From Elusimicrobia bacterium UBA5214 (GTDB lineage Bacteria; Elusimicrobiota; UBA5214): DNA of 64,000 nt. The DNA lies in the NCBI GenBank assembly GCA_002412545.1, contig DHVG01000002.1, positions 222,702 to 286,701 on the forward strand, written 5' to 3'. The translations under genes and the position numbers were made by a program. The notes under the pieces are model-generated. The model made no database searches, was not told the DNA's origin, and saw only the letters and a list, made by a program, of their open reading frames with translations. Positions 25,867-35,093 of the stretch are shown here, piece by piece. Numbering within the stretch: the stretch's first letter is position 1; the number at the start of each line of letters is the position of its first letter.

Positions 25867-26619
25867 TTACTGGCGCAGGGAAGCTTTGGAAAAAATATGT
25901 TCGGGTATTTCCACATCAAAATCAATTGACTCAATTACCAGTTCGGTGCCGTCACCTTCCTTAAGCACATCCTTAAAAACCATCCTTTTCGGGTACCAGC
26001 GTTCCCCAACCTTAAATACTTCATTGATTTGGAAAGTTTTCAGCAGTTTACCGCCCCGGGCAAAGAGGTCTTCCCGTAAAGGAAGGAATCTTTCCTTATC
26101 CACCCAGAGTTTACGAGAATAGTAAGCGGTATCTTTGGTGGCGTTCAGTTCAAGCAGGTAACATTGACGTTCACCGATTTTTTCTTCTCCGCTAACTTTT
26201 GCCTCGTAACTATTGCTTAAGACCGGGTCTTCCATAAAATCCTCATAGGAAATATCCGAACCGGACATTGACTGCCGGAGCATATGCCCGGCAATCTTGA
26301 TTATCCGGTCAGTAGAAGGTGACCACATCCAGAGTTCATCTTTCAGCTTAAGCATTTTCGTGCCTTTTTCCCGTGCCGGCTCAAGATATTCGGTGAACGC
26401 TTTTTCCTGTCCTTGAGCCCAGGTCTTGGTTTTAATCGTGCGGGTGCCCCGCCGTCCTTTGATTACCATTTGACCTACGGAGATATGGTTCGTTGCCGCA
26501 TAATTCTTGTCCACTCTTTTCAGAATTTCTTTACCGGAAAGTTCCTCCGCATAAACCGAACTGTCTATTAAAAAGAATATTAAACTGAATGACAACAAAA
26601 ACAAAATTAATTTCTTCAC
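25867..26619 (-). CDS. Outer-membrane lipoprotein-sorting protein (LolA-like)
   Basis: A 250-residue periplasmic protein with signal peptide (LLSFSLIFFLIDSSVYA-EE) and a LolA/LolB-like half-barrel region: EILKRVDKNYAATNHISVG, MLKLKDELWMWSPSTDRIIKI, GSDISYEDFME and RLWVDKE-like KLWVDKERFLPLREDL. Members of this family accompany FtsX/MacB-type ABC exporters, as here, and probably accept lipids or lipoproteins from the permeases. It follows the second permease, separated by a 235-bp mobile repeat. Confidence 0.85.
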   Translation of the reverse strand: MKKLILFLLSFSLIFFLIDSSVYAEELSGKEILKRVDKNYAATNHISVGQMVIKGRRGTRTIKTKTWAQGQEKAFTEYLEPAREKGTKMLKLKDELWMWSPSTDRIIKIAGHMLRQSMSGSDISYEDFMEDPVLSNSYEAKVSGEEKIGERQCYLLELNATKDTAYYSRKLWVDKERFLPLREDLFARGGKLLKTFQINEVFKVGERWYPKRMVFKDVLKEGDGTELVIESIDFDVEIPEHIFSKASLRQ

Positions 26620-26640
26620 TTCTTTACCCGCTCCTAATTC

Positions 26641-26875
26641 CTAGTGTAGTGTTCCTAACAGTTCTTTACATTTGGTTGTCATTGCGAGGAGCGTTAGCGA
26701 CGAAGCAATCTGACGCTAAAGGCGTCATTCTGAACAGAGTGAAAAATCTCCCATAAGACCCTTCGCTATGCTCAGGGTGACACTTCGTGTCAGATTGCCA
26801 CGCTCCCTTCGGTCACTCGCAATGACAATTCAATGAATATTCAAATGTCAAGAGATTTATGGGACACTACACTAG
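26641..26875. mobile_element. 235-bp MITE with 15-bp terminal inverted repeats
   Basis: CTAGTGTAGTGTTCC (26641-26655) and GGGACACTACACTAG (26861-26875) are inverted repeats with one mismatch. Inside is a second, longer inverted repeat beginning TTGTCATTGCGAG (26676) and ending CTCGCAATGACAA (about 26828), a phrase widespread in bacterial intergenic repeats, and inside that a GTCATTCTGAAC..AGGGTGACAC pair. No open frame. The right TIR supplies the stop codon (26872-26874) of the adjacent permease gene. Confidence 0.8.
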
Positions 26876-28146
26876 ACTTCTAATTCTTTAAACAATTGTG
26901 AGGTTTGTCTTTTATAAACCCCGATTCCGGCAAACATCGTCCCGAGCACCGAAGCGAAAAGTCCCGGTAAAAAACCGATATAATAACTGGTTTCAGTCAC
27001 CCTTGCACGGATAACTGAAGGAATAAGAATATTCGATTTCTGCAACATTTTGCTAATATCCAGTCCTACATACTGTAACCAGTAAGATGCAACCAATCCG
27101 ATTGCCGTGCCGAGTAGAGAACCGGCAATCCCGATACCTACCGATTCAAGGATTAACGAACGGTAGATGTCGCCTTTCGGTTCACCCATCGCTAAGCGCA
27201 CTCCAATCTCACCGTAACGCCGGATACCGTTCATCAGTCCGGCATTCCAGAGGACAACCGACATCACAAAAATAAAAATAGTCACGATGATACTTCCCAA
27301 GGTAGAAGCCATCTGGAGGATATCTCTTAATCCACCCTGTTCACCCAAACTCAACATCAGTGGTGCGAATTCATCGTTTTGGTTGGAATATTTCTGGTTA
27401 AATTCCCGGGCTACTTTAATCATTGAAGCATCGTCATAAACCATGTCTTTAGTAAATCCGAGAATCTCGCTTGCCCCGTCAGCCATATCCAGAGCAAGTC
27501 GGACATCATTGATATCCGCAAAAATCGTGCTCCGGTCAATTATAAGCATTCCGAATCTCACTGTACCGGCAATTTTGAAATTATACATCGCCATACTGCC
27601 ATACATGGTTGAACCAAGCAGAGTAGCGGTTTCTCCGATATTTACACCGAGTTTTTCGGCAAACGCTTCACTAATCAGTATTTCGTCTTTATTCTCGGGT
27701 AGTTTTCCCCGGACTAAAGATTTTTTCAGGTTCAAAAGTTTTATTTCCGGAGAATCCGGGTCACGCAGATTTATCCCTAATCCGAATACCGGGCCCTGGG
27801 AACGGCTCTCACCCTTTTTATCCGGGATATCCAGTAAACCGCCGAATTTTATCCGCGGTAACCAGAGCATCGCCGGTTTATTTTTCTTTAGTTGTGCCAA
27901 TAAATCATTAACCCCGAGTAAAGCAAGGTCGTTAGGTAATTGGTCGGCCAGTTCTTTGTAGGCACGGGTCATAATTTTGACCTGACCGGTATCAAAGCGG
28001 GCACTGACATCAACCATATCTCCCAAGATACCACGCATATAACTGTAAAGGAATACGGTTAAAAATACTCCGGCACTTACCATCAATATCGGGAACAAAC
28101 TTCTTGAACGGTCTCGGAGTAATCCTTTAAGTAAAAATTTTATCAT
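26872..28146 (-). CDS. ABC transporter permease, FtsX/MacB family
   Basis: A 424-residue inner-membrane protein: one N-terminal helix, a large periplasmic MacB-like domain (about residues 45-270), and three C-terminal helices (TIFIFVMSVVLWNAGLMNGI, ...) with RRYGEIGVRLAMGEPKGDIY, the FtsX coupling signature. It overlaps the next permease by four bases and works with it and the ATPase as a LolCDE-like exporter. Its stop codon lies within the TIR of a mobile repeat, so its C-terminus may have been changed by the insertion. Confidence 0.9.
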   Translation of the reverse strand: MIKFLLKGLLRDRSRSLFPILMVSAGVFLTVFLYSYMRGILGDMVDVSARFDTGQVKIMTRAYKELADQLPNDLALLGVNDLLAQLKKNKPAMLWLPRIKFGGLLDIPDKKGESRSQGPVFGLGINLRDPDSPEIKLLNLKKSLVRGKLPENKDEILISEAFAEKLGVNIGETATLLGSTMYGSMAMYNFKIAGTVRFGMLIIDRSTIFADINDVRLALDMADGASEILGFTKDMVYDDASMIKVAREFNQKYSNQNDEFAPLMLSLGEQGGLRDILQMASTLGSIIVTIFIFVMSVVLWNAGLMNGIRRYGEIGVRLAMGEPKGDIYRSLILESVGIGIAGSLLGTAIGLVASYWLQYVGLDISKMLQKSNILIPSVIRARVTETSYYIGFLPGLFASVLGTMFAGIGVYKRQTSQLFKELEV

Positions 28147-29312
28147 CCAATCTTTCCTTTCAAAGCTTCGGTTGGTTTTAATCCGGAAATACGGCGACTT
28201 GGTAAATAACTTACAATGGTCACGGTGAGCATCACAATCAATACGGTGCCGGTAATCAGCCAGGCAGAATATACCGGGAACATTCTTACTTTGAGTGCGA
28301 ATCCGTATTCTTCCATCGCCTGGGGCAAAGGGATACCGGTATTGGCAGTATAAATCAGAACCGGGGTCCCGTAAATTGCCGCTACTCCGATACCAAGAAT
28401 ACCGTTCAATGTTCCTTCAATGGTAAAAAGCAAGATTACTTTCAGTCGGGTCATTCCCAAAGCCATCAGCGTGCCGATTTCCTTCCGGCGTCTGAAGATA
28501 GAAAGGACCTGGGTATCAAAAATTGCCAGCATAATCAGGAAAAGCAAGACCAGATACATAATTGCACTCGCAGTCCGTTTAGATTTTACCACATCACTGA
28601 CATCTTTTAAAAGAAAATCTTGGTTCCGGAATTGCCAATCAGAAAGGTCTTTCTCTCCTACTACCTCTTTACCGACCACGATTATCGTCGCCTGATTAGT
28701 CAGACCGGTCATTTTCCGTAATCTCTCCAGCGGTAGCCATATTTGTCCGTTATCAATCGTCGGCACATTGGTATTCATTATTTCCACAATTTCACCTTCC
28801 ACGGCATCAAAAGTGCCATAAGCATCTCTCCAGCGAATCGTCACTGAATCACCGAGTTTAAGCGAATTTTTTCTGGCCATAATTTTTCCGACCATAACCG
28901 GCAGGATATCTTTCCCTGAATCAAGTTTAGCCGTAGGAATATCCAGTATTTTCTGCCCGGGGTCAATCCCTTTGATTAATACCGACTGAACCCTGCCTTT
29001 AGAATAGAGATTAGCCTGCCGAATTAAGATTGGCAGAGCTTTCTTCTTCGCAATTAAAGGTTTTAATTCCTGGGGAACCGAACCATGCCCTTCATCTAAA
29101 GAAAGGACATCGTAAGGGTCATAATTCTTATGCCAGTATTGCCCGCCAGCAATTTCGTCTTTAATTACATCTCTGGTCGCCTGACGGTACATCCCGCTGA
29201 AAAGACCCTGGTGCCAGATAATCAGGACATAGGTCAAGGAAAGGACACCGACATTAAGAACAGTGCGTAATTTTGCCCCGATAAGGTTCCGATAAGCCAA
29301 TTTCAATAACAT
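28143..29312 (-). CDS. ABC transporter permease, FtsX/MacB family
   Basis: A 389-residue inner-membrane protein with the same plan as its partner: N-terminal helix (LRTVLNVGVLSLTYVLIIW), periplasmic domain, and three C-terminal helices with SIFRRRKEIGTLMALGMTR and the ending SYLPSRRISGLKPTEALKG. Heterodimerises with the following permease (inference from LolC/LolE). It lies 79 bases after the ATPase gene. Confidence 0.9.
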   Translation of the reverse strand: MLLKLAYRNLIGAKLRTVLNVGVLSLTYVLIIWHQGLFSGMYRQATRDVIKDEIAGGQYWHKNYDPYDVLSLDEGHGSVPQELKPLIAKKKALPILIRQANLYSKGRVQSVLIKGIDPGQKILDIPTAKLDSGKDILPVMVGKIMARKNSLKLGDSVTIRWRDAYGTFDAVEGEIVEIMNTNVPTIDNGQIWLPLERLRKMTGLTNQATIIVVGKEVVGEKDLSDWQFRNQDFLLKDVSDVVKSKRTASAIMYLVLLFLIMLAIFDTQVLSIFRRRKEIGTLMALGMTRLKVILLFTIEGTLNGILGIGVAAIYGTPVLIYTANTGIPLPQAMEEYGFALKVRMFPVYSAWLITGTVLIVMLTVTIVSYLPSRRISGLKPTEALKGKIG

Positions 29313-29324
29313 TTTTCTCTCCTT

Positions 29325-29395
29325 GTGCTACTAACCACTACCCACTCACCACTCACCACTAACCACCAACCACTAACCACTCTCTACTGTCTACT
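29325..29395. repeat. Phrase repeat CCACTAACC/CACTACCC between exporter genes
   Basis: Some 70 bases of repeated ACTAACCACT, CACTCACC and CTACTGTCTACTGAC units. The stop of the ATPase gene (last residues DEVVSSQ) lies in the edge of this block. Related in style to blocks at 21113-21180, 58315-58360 and within hypF. Confidence 0.55.
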
Positions 29396-30083
29396 GACTA
29401 CTCACTACTTCGTCTTTTACCACTTTCCCGTCCACCAGATGCACTTTCCGTTTGAGATAACGGATTACTTTATCATCATGAGTAGCGAAAATAAAAGTGG
29501 TCTTCAATTCCTTATTCAGGTTGACCATGGTATCAAGAATATGATAAGAGTTTTCGGCATCGAGGTTAGCGGTAGGTTCATCGGCAAGCACCAGTTCCGG
29601 TTGTTTAACGATTGCCCGGGCAACCGCTACTCGCTGACATTCACCACCGGAAAGTTGACTCGGTCGGGAATTGATTTTATCGGTCAAGTGCACCCATTCC
29701 AGTGCGGCTAAGACTTTTTTCCTTATTTCTTCCTCGGACATTTTCAAAATCAGTAACGGGAATTCCACATTTTCGTAGACGGTATAAACCGGCAAGAGAT
29801 TATAGGTCTGGAAAATAAAACCCATATACTTGCTTCTCAGTTTTGCTGCCTGTTTCTCGGTAAGTTTTTCTACCGGCTCACCAAGCACAACTGCACTGCC
29901 TTCCGAAGGCGTATCCAGTGAACCGATAATATTCAGGAGTGTGGTTTTCCCGGAGCCGCTCGGACCGATAATTCCCGAGAATTCACCTTTTTCAAAACCG
30001 AGATTAATATCTTTCAAGGCGGTAAAATTACCTCCGCCAATCGGGAAATGTTTAAATACTTTTTCTAATTTTACCAAAGGCAT
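29391..30083 (-). CDS. ABC transporter ATP-binding protein, LolD/MacB type
   Basis: A 230-residue cytoplasmic ATPase: Walker A GPSGSGKTTL, Q-loop FIFQTYNLLP, signature LSGGECQRVAVARAI, Walker B LVLADEPTANLD and H-loop FATHDDKV. First gene of the exporter unit (ATPase, permease, permease, LolA-like). Confidence 0.95.
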   Translation of the reverse strand: MPLVKLEKVFKHFPIGGGNFTALKDINLGFEKGEFSGIIGPSGSGKTTLLNIIGSLDTPSEGSAVVLGEPVEKLTEKQAAKLRSKYMGFIFQTYNLLPVYTVYENVEFPLLILKMSEEEIRKKVLAALEWVHLTDKINSRPSQLSGGECQRVAVARAIVKQPELVLADEPTANLDAENSYHILDTMVNLNKELKTTFIFATHDDKVIRYLKRKVHLVDGKVVKDEVVSSQ

Positions 30084-30111
30084 CGTTTCCTCCTAATTTC
30101 TGAGTAATTCC

Positions 30112-30245
30112 ATAATCAAATTCCAAATTCCAAATAATTTTAAAATTCAAATGTTCTAAATTCCGAATTGTTTTGTTTATTTGAATTTTGATTATTGAAA
30201 TTTGTTTGGTATTTGTGATTTGAAATTTGGTATTTGGGATTTATA
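30112..30245. repeat. AT-rich inverted repeat related to IVP-element ends
   Basis: CAAATTCCAAATTCCAAAT units on the left and ATTTGGTATTTGGGATTT units on the right form an imperfect inverted repeat around GTTCTAAATTCC. Similar ends bound the IVP gene at 42618-43061 and the deletion copies at 45485 and 52868. Confidence 0.55.
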
Positions 30246-30276
30246 ACCATAATCATTATGCCAAAAAAATAGGTTA

Positions 30277-31395
30277 TTAGTGGTTATAAGTGACCGTCAA
30301 TTGCATTCCTTTACCGCTGAATGTAGCCGAACTATCTTCCTGGTTGGAAAAACCAATCAGATTAATCTGCCAGTTATCGTATGTCCTCTGCCAGCCGAGA
30401 TAGGCATAGATATTTTCATTCTTCCAATCATAATAACCAATTATATTAATACTGTCAATTACCCCGATTTTATAATCCAGAGATAAAGCGGAAAGTTTAC
30501 TTATTTCGTCCATTTTATCTATTTTTTCTCCGCTTGAATGGAGAAAATGTTCAACTAAGAGATGTATCCCCGACTGAAAAGTATAATCCGCACCGAGAGT
30601 AAAAAAATGTCGCCATTCTTGTTGTGTGGTATCAATTTTCGTTTCTCCGAGCGCCGATTCAAACCAGAGACCGATTCCGATATCGGCGAAACCGTCCAGA
30701 GCGTAACGGTTTTCCTGCCCGTTTTTCAGCGTAGAACTCATTTTCTTATTCCAATCTTCAGTATCAAGATATCTTTGATGGTAACTAAATGCCAGTTCAC
30801 TTTTATAGAGAGGAAAAGGTATTTGCACTCGCCCGCCGAATTCAGCCCGGTTCTTATCGGCTTTCACTAATTCCAGTCCTTTGAGTTTATCGTTCCCGGA
30901 TAATCCCCAGAACCAGAGATTAGTATTATTCAAGAAATAATAACGCAACAGTAAACCATATACGCCCTCGGTCAATTTGAACGGGTCCTGCGGGTCAAGC
31001 TGGTCAAACCACATCAGGGAACGGATAATTTTTGCCGGACCAAAATTTATTTTCTGTAAACCGAGCCGGGTTTCAAACTGGGGAACCGAGTAACGCAGCC
31101 AGAGACGGTAGAGTTTAATCTCGCTATTATCCTCAATCTCGGCTAAAGAATTAAGTGGAAAGGAAGTATAAGAATTAACTGCGAGTTCCAGGTCAAGGTT
31201 TTTTTTCTCGCTGATTTTTTTTACTGCTCGCAGTTCAGGGAGATAACGGAAACCGATTTTTGTCTTATCCGCTCCGGAATTACGGTAATTCAGCCATCCG
31301 GATAACTGTCCCTGGAAGGAGAAAGGTTGAGCGAAGATTGTATCCGCAAGAAAAAAAGGGGGAATAAGCAAAAAAACTTTCACCATTTTGTTCAT
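30277..31395 (-). CDS. Porin-like outer-membrane beta-barrel protein
   Basis: A 372-residue protein with signal peptide cleaved near IFAQ-PFSF. The rest alternates aromatic and polar residues (FQGQLSGWLNY, FETRLGLQKINFGPAKI, LWFWGLSGND, NIYAYLGWQRTYDNWQINL) as in 14-18-strand barrels. QKINFGPAKIIRSLMWFDQL resembles a conserved stretch in uncharacterised barrels; no named family can be assigned. It lies upstream of the exporter genes on the same strand, which suggests a shared envelope task. Confidence 0.65.
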   Translation of the reverse strand: MNKMVKVFLLIPPFFLADTIFAQPFSFQGQLSGWLNYRNSGADKTKIGFRYLPELRAVKKISEKKNLDLELAVNSYTSFPLNSLAEIEDNSEIKLYRLWLRYSVPQFETRLGLQKINFGPAKIIRSLMWFDQLDPQDPFKLTEGVYGLLLRYYFLNNTNLWFWGLSGNDKLKGLELVKADKNRAEFGGRVQIPFPLYKSELAFSYHQRYLDTEDWNKKMSSTLKNGQENRYALDGFADIGIGLWFESALGETKIDTTQQEWRHFFTLGADYTFQSGIHLLVEHFLHSSGEKIDKMDEISKLSALSLDYKIGVIDSINIIGYYDWKNENIYAYLGWQRTYDNWQINLIGFSNQEDSSATFSGKGMQLTVTYNH

Positions 31396-31430
31396 CAGCT
31401 TATGAAAAACAGAGAAGTTTTTCTGCTTTA

Positions 31431-31459
31431 AGTATACTATTTGTTTATTGTTTTGACAA
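31431..31459 (-). promoter_or_regulatory. Promoter of the barrel-protein gene
   Basis: Minus strand: TTGTCA at 31459-31454, a 17-base spacer and TATACT at 31436-31431, about 35 bases before the start codon. Confidence 0.55.
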
Positions 31460-31490
31460 GATGTGTTCTAAGATTAGAGAATGGATTATA

Positions 31491-32210
31491 TCAATAAATT
31501 GAGGGTAAATAGGATACCGGAGCTAACCCTTTTTGCGTTTCTTTATCCAGTAGTCCGTAATAAATATCCATCAGGTGTTTAGGTTTGTATTCGCCGGATA
31601 CTACCTTTTTTATTCTTTTAGTCCTCTCGGCATTTGCTGCTGGTTTGGTAAGAATATTGAAATTATTCGGAGCGATAATCATTGCCACTATTGAGAGGTA
31701 TTCGTTTTCGGTTAATCGGCGAAATTTTTTGTGATAATAGAGTTCAGCGGCATTTTCCAAACCATAAACTTGTTTATCTCTCGCTTTTCCTAAATAAACA
31801 TTATTGATAAATAATTTGAGTTGGTCATTTTTTGATACCAGTGGGTCAAGTGCAAAACGGGCGATTAATGTTTGTTTCAATTTTGCAAAAAAACCAGGTT
31901 TAAATTTATCAAAATAATATATTTTTACCAATGCCTGGGTTATAGTAGTTATCCCTGCTCCCGGTGTTTTCAGGTCAACCCCTTGATGTTTATAGAAATT
32001 TGGGTCTTCAACTGCAAGTAAAGCATTTAATTGCCACTGGCTGAGATTCTCAACTTTAAGGGTAATATTTTCTTTATTTAGCGCTTTCTTGATTATCGCC
32101 GGTGTCTCAGTCCGAGCTTTAACTACAATTACTATGTAGTAACCGGATATTAATAAGACAATTCCAATAAAAATTAAAAACATTTTACTAATTACTGCTA
32201 ATATTTTCAT
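31491..32210 (-). CDS. Peptidoglycan glycosyltransferase (GT51) domain protein
   Basis: A 239-residue membrane-anchored protein: one N-terminal helix (FLIFIGIVLLISGYYIVIV), then a GT51 domain with NALLAVEDPNFYKHQGVD (catalytic Glu), TTITQALVK and KLFINNVYLGK motifs, which polymerise glycan strands from lipid II. No transpeptidase domain, so it is like monofunctional MtgA. One motif deviates: the usual GxSTITQQ reads GITTITQAL. The last 60 residues are unlike MtgA. Confidence 0.82.
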   Translation of the reverse strand: MKILAVISKMFLIFIGIVLLISGYYIVIVVKARTETPAIIKKALNKENITLKVENLSQWQLNALLAVEDPNFYKHQGVDLKTPGAGITTITQALVKIYYFDKFKPGFFAKLKQTLIARFALDPLVSKNDQLKLFINNVYLGKARDKQVYGLENAAELYYHKKFRRLTENEYLSIVAMIIAPNNFNILTKPAANAERTKRIKKVVSGEYKPKHLMDIYYGLLDKETQKGLAPVSYLPSIY

Positions 32211-32286
32211 TTAATTTTTTTAGATAAATAAAAACGTCCGCATTTATTCTTCCAAGTTTCAGTTAAAATTACTTTACATTTTTTTC

Positions 32287-32314
32287 TTGACTTTTAGAAA
32301 TTAATTACTATAAT
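32287..32314 (+). promoter_or_regulatory. Promoter of the methyltransferase gene
   Basis: TTGACT at 32287-32292, a 16-base spacer and TATAAT at 32309-32314. Transcription would start about 25 bases before ATG 32346; the short leader shows no SD. Confidence 0.6.
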
Positions 32315-32345
32315 ATAGTAAAAGACAACCAAATTGTAGATTATT

Positions 32346-35075
32346 ATGAATCAATTATTTAAAACTGTATCTTTCCCCAAGGAAAAAAGCGAAACAAATA
32401 AAACTGAAATTGTTCGCCTAGCTTTCAACAAATCGACAGATTTAGATCTTTACAATATTCTTAATCCTCTTAGAAGCTCGGATATTAGGGCCCTCCTACC
32501 AGATACAAGCTTCAAGAAGTTAACCGAACAAGCGGAACTGGAACGACGTTCATTAAATCAATTGTGCTTGTTTTTGCTTTCAAAGAAAATAGAAGAAATC
32601 AAAAAATCATACGGCGAAAATGTATCTATCCCCCATATTCTAAGTAAAAATTTAGTATATACGGATATTAATAAAAAATCAGCAACATTTCAAGACAATA
32701 AGATTAACAAAATTCATCGGTGGTATCCATACATTGAAGGTTTTTCATGCACATTTGTCCATGAAATAATAGACAATCTACCTTACAAACCAAAATTAAT
32801 ATACGATCCTCTCGCCGGAACTGGTACTACTCAACTTGCCGCAAGTCATAAAAATATTCCTTCCGCATATTCTGAAATAAATCCTTTTATGAGCTTCATT
32901 GGAGAGTGCAAAGTAAATAAAGTTATACACTTTATCAATGATTTCTACGTGAATCATAGAATGATTGAAAATTTCATTAATTTTTTACCAAAGAAATTTA
33001 GAAAGCCAACTTCAAATTATATCCAATATGATCAATATTTGGAAAGATTAGGCACGTCAGCATATTTTGAAAAAGAAGTACTTGAAAGTTTATTAAAAAT
33101 AAAATCTCTAATAAAAGATTTTTTCGAACCGAAATCTATATTAAAAGATTTTTGTTTATTTGCGTTATCTACAATTATAGTTACTGTTTCAAATACAATT
33201 AGAAGGGCTGATTTACGGTATAAAAGAAAAGGTGAGAGAAAATATTCCGTAAATGATACTTTACCTTTATTCATAAACAAATTGCAAGAAATCTTGTCTG
33301 ATATTGATTCCATAAAAAATTTATCTTTGTGTGAAACCACACTTGTTTCTAATGATGCGAAAAACATACCAAAAAATCATGATAAGAAATTTGACTTAGT
33401 TATTACATCACCTCCATATGTAAATGGAACTAATTATTTTCGTAACACAAAACTCGAATTAGTTTTGCTAGATTTCGTTCATAATGTTCAAGAAATTAAC
33501 TCATTAAAAAAAGAGTCTGTATCTTCGGGAATTAGTAATGTCATTTTGAAAAATAAGGTAAACAACATCAGAATTCCAGAACTTGAACCAATCGTTAATG
33601 AACTTACAAAGTGTGCATACGATAAAAGGATACCAGTTTTGATAGAAAGCTACTTCAGTGATATGCATAAAGTTTTATCAAATATATCTGAATATTTAGA
33701 ATCGGAATCGCATTTTTATCTTGATATTGGAGACTCCCAATTTGCAGGTGTCCACATTCCAACAGATAAAATATTAGTAACTATAGCTGAACGAAATAAT
33801 TTTGAATTGATTGATACCAAATTTATTAGAGAGCGTTTTTCAAAAAATGGCATGCCTTTAAAACAAGTGCTATTATTATTTAAAAAAACCAGGAGTGCTA
33901 AAAAGATCTTATTTGGACACGTCGCCACGTGTAATACTGCAAAAGACCTTCTTTTGAAAAATTATCAATTTTTTAAAGAAACACTCCCGTATAAAGAACC
34001 TCCTTATAATAGTCGCAATTGGGGTCATGCTTTACACAATCTTTGTTCATATCAAGGGAAGATAAAACCTTCATTAGCTCATTTTTTAGTTAAGCTTTTT
34101 AGCAAGGAGGGCATGAGGGTTTTAGATCCTCTCTGTGGTGTCGGAACAATACCTCTAGAAGCATGCTTGCAAGGGCGCATTGGTCTAGGAAATGATCTAA
34201 GTTTATTAGCATATGTGAATACTTTTACTAAAGTCGGCAAACCCAATAGTAACAAAACCTACGACGAACTAGATAAATTAGATAAATATATTGAAAAATA
34301 CTTGGTTTCTAAAGAAGAGGCGGAAAAAATACATTTTGGATATAATAGAAATATCACGGAGTATTATCACGTAGACACTCTTAGAGAAATCATAACGGCC
34401 AGGAATTATTTTAAACAAATTGATTCATATGATTGTGAAAAGTCGCTATTGCTTTCTGCTATTTTACATATTTTGCACGGGAATAGACCATATGCTCTTT
34501 CAAGAAGGTCGCATAATGTAACTCCTTTAGCACCTAATGGACCCTATAAATACAAATCATTAATTGAAAAAACAAGGATAAAAATAGAAAAAACATTAAA
34601 ATTAGATCGTTATGATAATTTTAAGTTTGGAATGGTTTTTAACGAAGATTTTAGGAATTTAGACAATTACATTGAACCTAATTCTATTGATTTGATAGCC
34701 ACATCCCCTCCTTTTTTTGATTCAACGCGTTTTTATATGAGTAACTGGATCAGAATGTGGTTTTGTGGTTGGGATAAAGAAGATTTTGATATAAAGAAAG
34801 AATACTACTTAGAAACACAACAAGTAAAAAATATAAAAGTCTATAATCAATTCTTTATAATATGTAAAGACTTGCTAAAAAAAGACGGGAGTCTTGTTAT
34901 GCATCTTGGAAAATCAGAAAAGCACAATATGGGTAAAACGTTAAGTGAAATTGCTGTCAATAATGGTTTTGAAGTCTTTGGACTTTTTGACGAAAATGTC
35001 TTACATTGTGAAAAGTTTGGTATAAAAGATCAAGGTAGTACAAAAGCCCATCAATTTCTTTTCCTTCTTAAGTAA
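32346..35075 (+). CDS. Two-domain DNA methyltransferase (amino-MTase, SPPY and SPPF motifs)
   Basis: A 909-residue protein with two methyltransferase domains in tandem. Domain 1: AdoMet site YDPLAGTGTTQLA near residue 154 and catalytic TSPPYVNGTNYF near 355. Domain 2: LDPLCGVGTIPLEA near 592 and ATSPPFFDSTRFY near 787. S/T-PP-Y/F motifs belong to N4-cytosine and N6-adenine methyltransferases; order I then IV within each domain. Two unequal domains suggest modification of the two strands of an asymmetric site (inference). It converges on an HNH nuclease gene 19 bases away, which would be its restriction partner. Confidence 0.82.
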   Translation: MNQLFKTVSFPKEKSETNKTEIVRLAFNKSTDLDLYNILNPLRSSDIRALLPDTSFKKLTEQAELERRSLNQLCLFLLSKKIEEIKKSYGENVSIPHILSKNLVYTDINKKSATFQDNKINKIHRWYPYIEGFSCTFVHEIIDNLPYKPKLIYDPLAGTGTTQLAASHKNIPSAYSEINPFMSFIGECKVNKVIHFINDFYVNHRMIENFINFLPKKFRKPTSNYIQYDQYLERLGTSAYFEKEVLESLLKIKSLIKDFFEPKSILKDFCLFALSTIIVTVSNTIRRADLRYKRKGERKYSVNDTLPLFINKLQEILSDIDSIKNLSLCETTLVSNDAKNIPKNHDKKFDLVITSPPYVNGTNYFRNTKLELVLLDFVHNVQEINSLKKESVSSGISNVILKNKVNNIRIPELEPIVNELTKCAYDKRIPVLIESYFSDMHKVLSNISEYLESESHFYLDIGDSQFAGVHIPTDKILVTIAERNNFELIDTKFIRERFSKNGMPLKQVLLLFKKTRSAKKILFGHVATCNTAKDLLLKNYQFFKETLPYKEPPYNSRNWGHALHNLCSYQGKIKPSLAHFLVKLFSKEGMRVLDPLCGVGTIPLEACLQGRIGLGNDLSLLAYVNTFTKVGKPNSNKTYDELDKLDKYIEKYLVSKEEAEKIHFGYNRNITEYYHVDTLREIITARNYFKQIDSYDCEKSLLLSAILHILHGNRPYALSRRSHNVTPLAPNGPYKYKSLIEKTRIKIEKTLKLDRYDNFKFGMVFNEDFRNLDNYIEPNSIDLIATSPPFFDSTRFYMSNWIRMWFCGWDKEDFDIKKEYYLETQQVKNIKVYNQFFIICKDLLKKDGSLVMHLGKSEKHNMGKTLSEIAVNNGFEVFGLFDENVLHCEKFGIKDQGSTKAHQFLFLLK

Positions 35076-35093
35076 CAAATACTGTCTTTTTAT

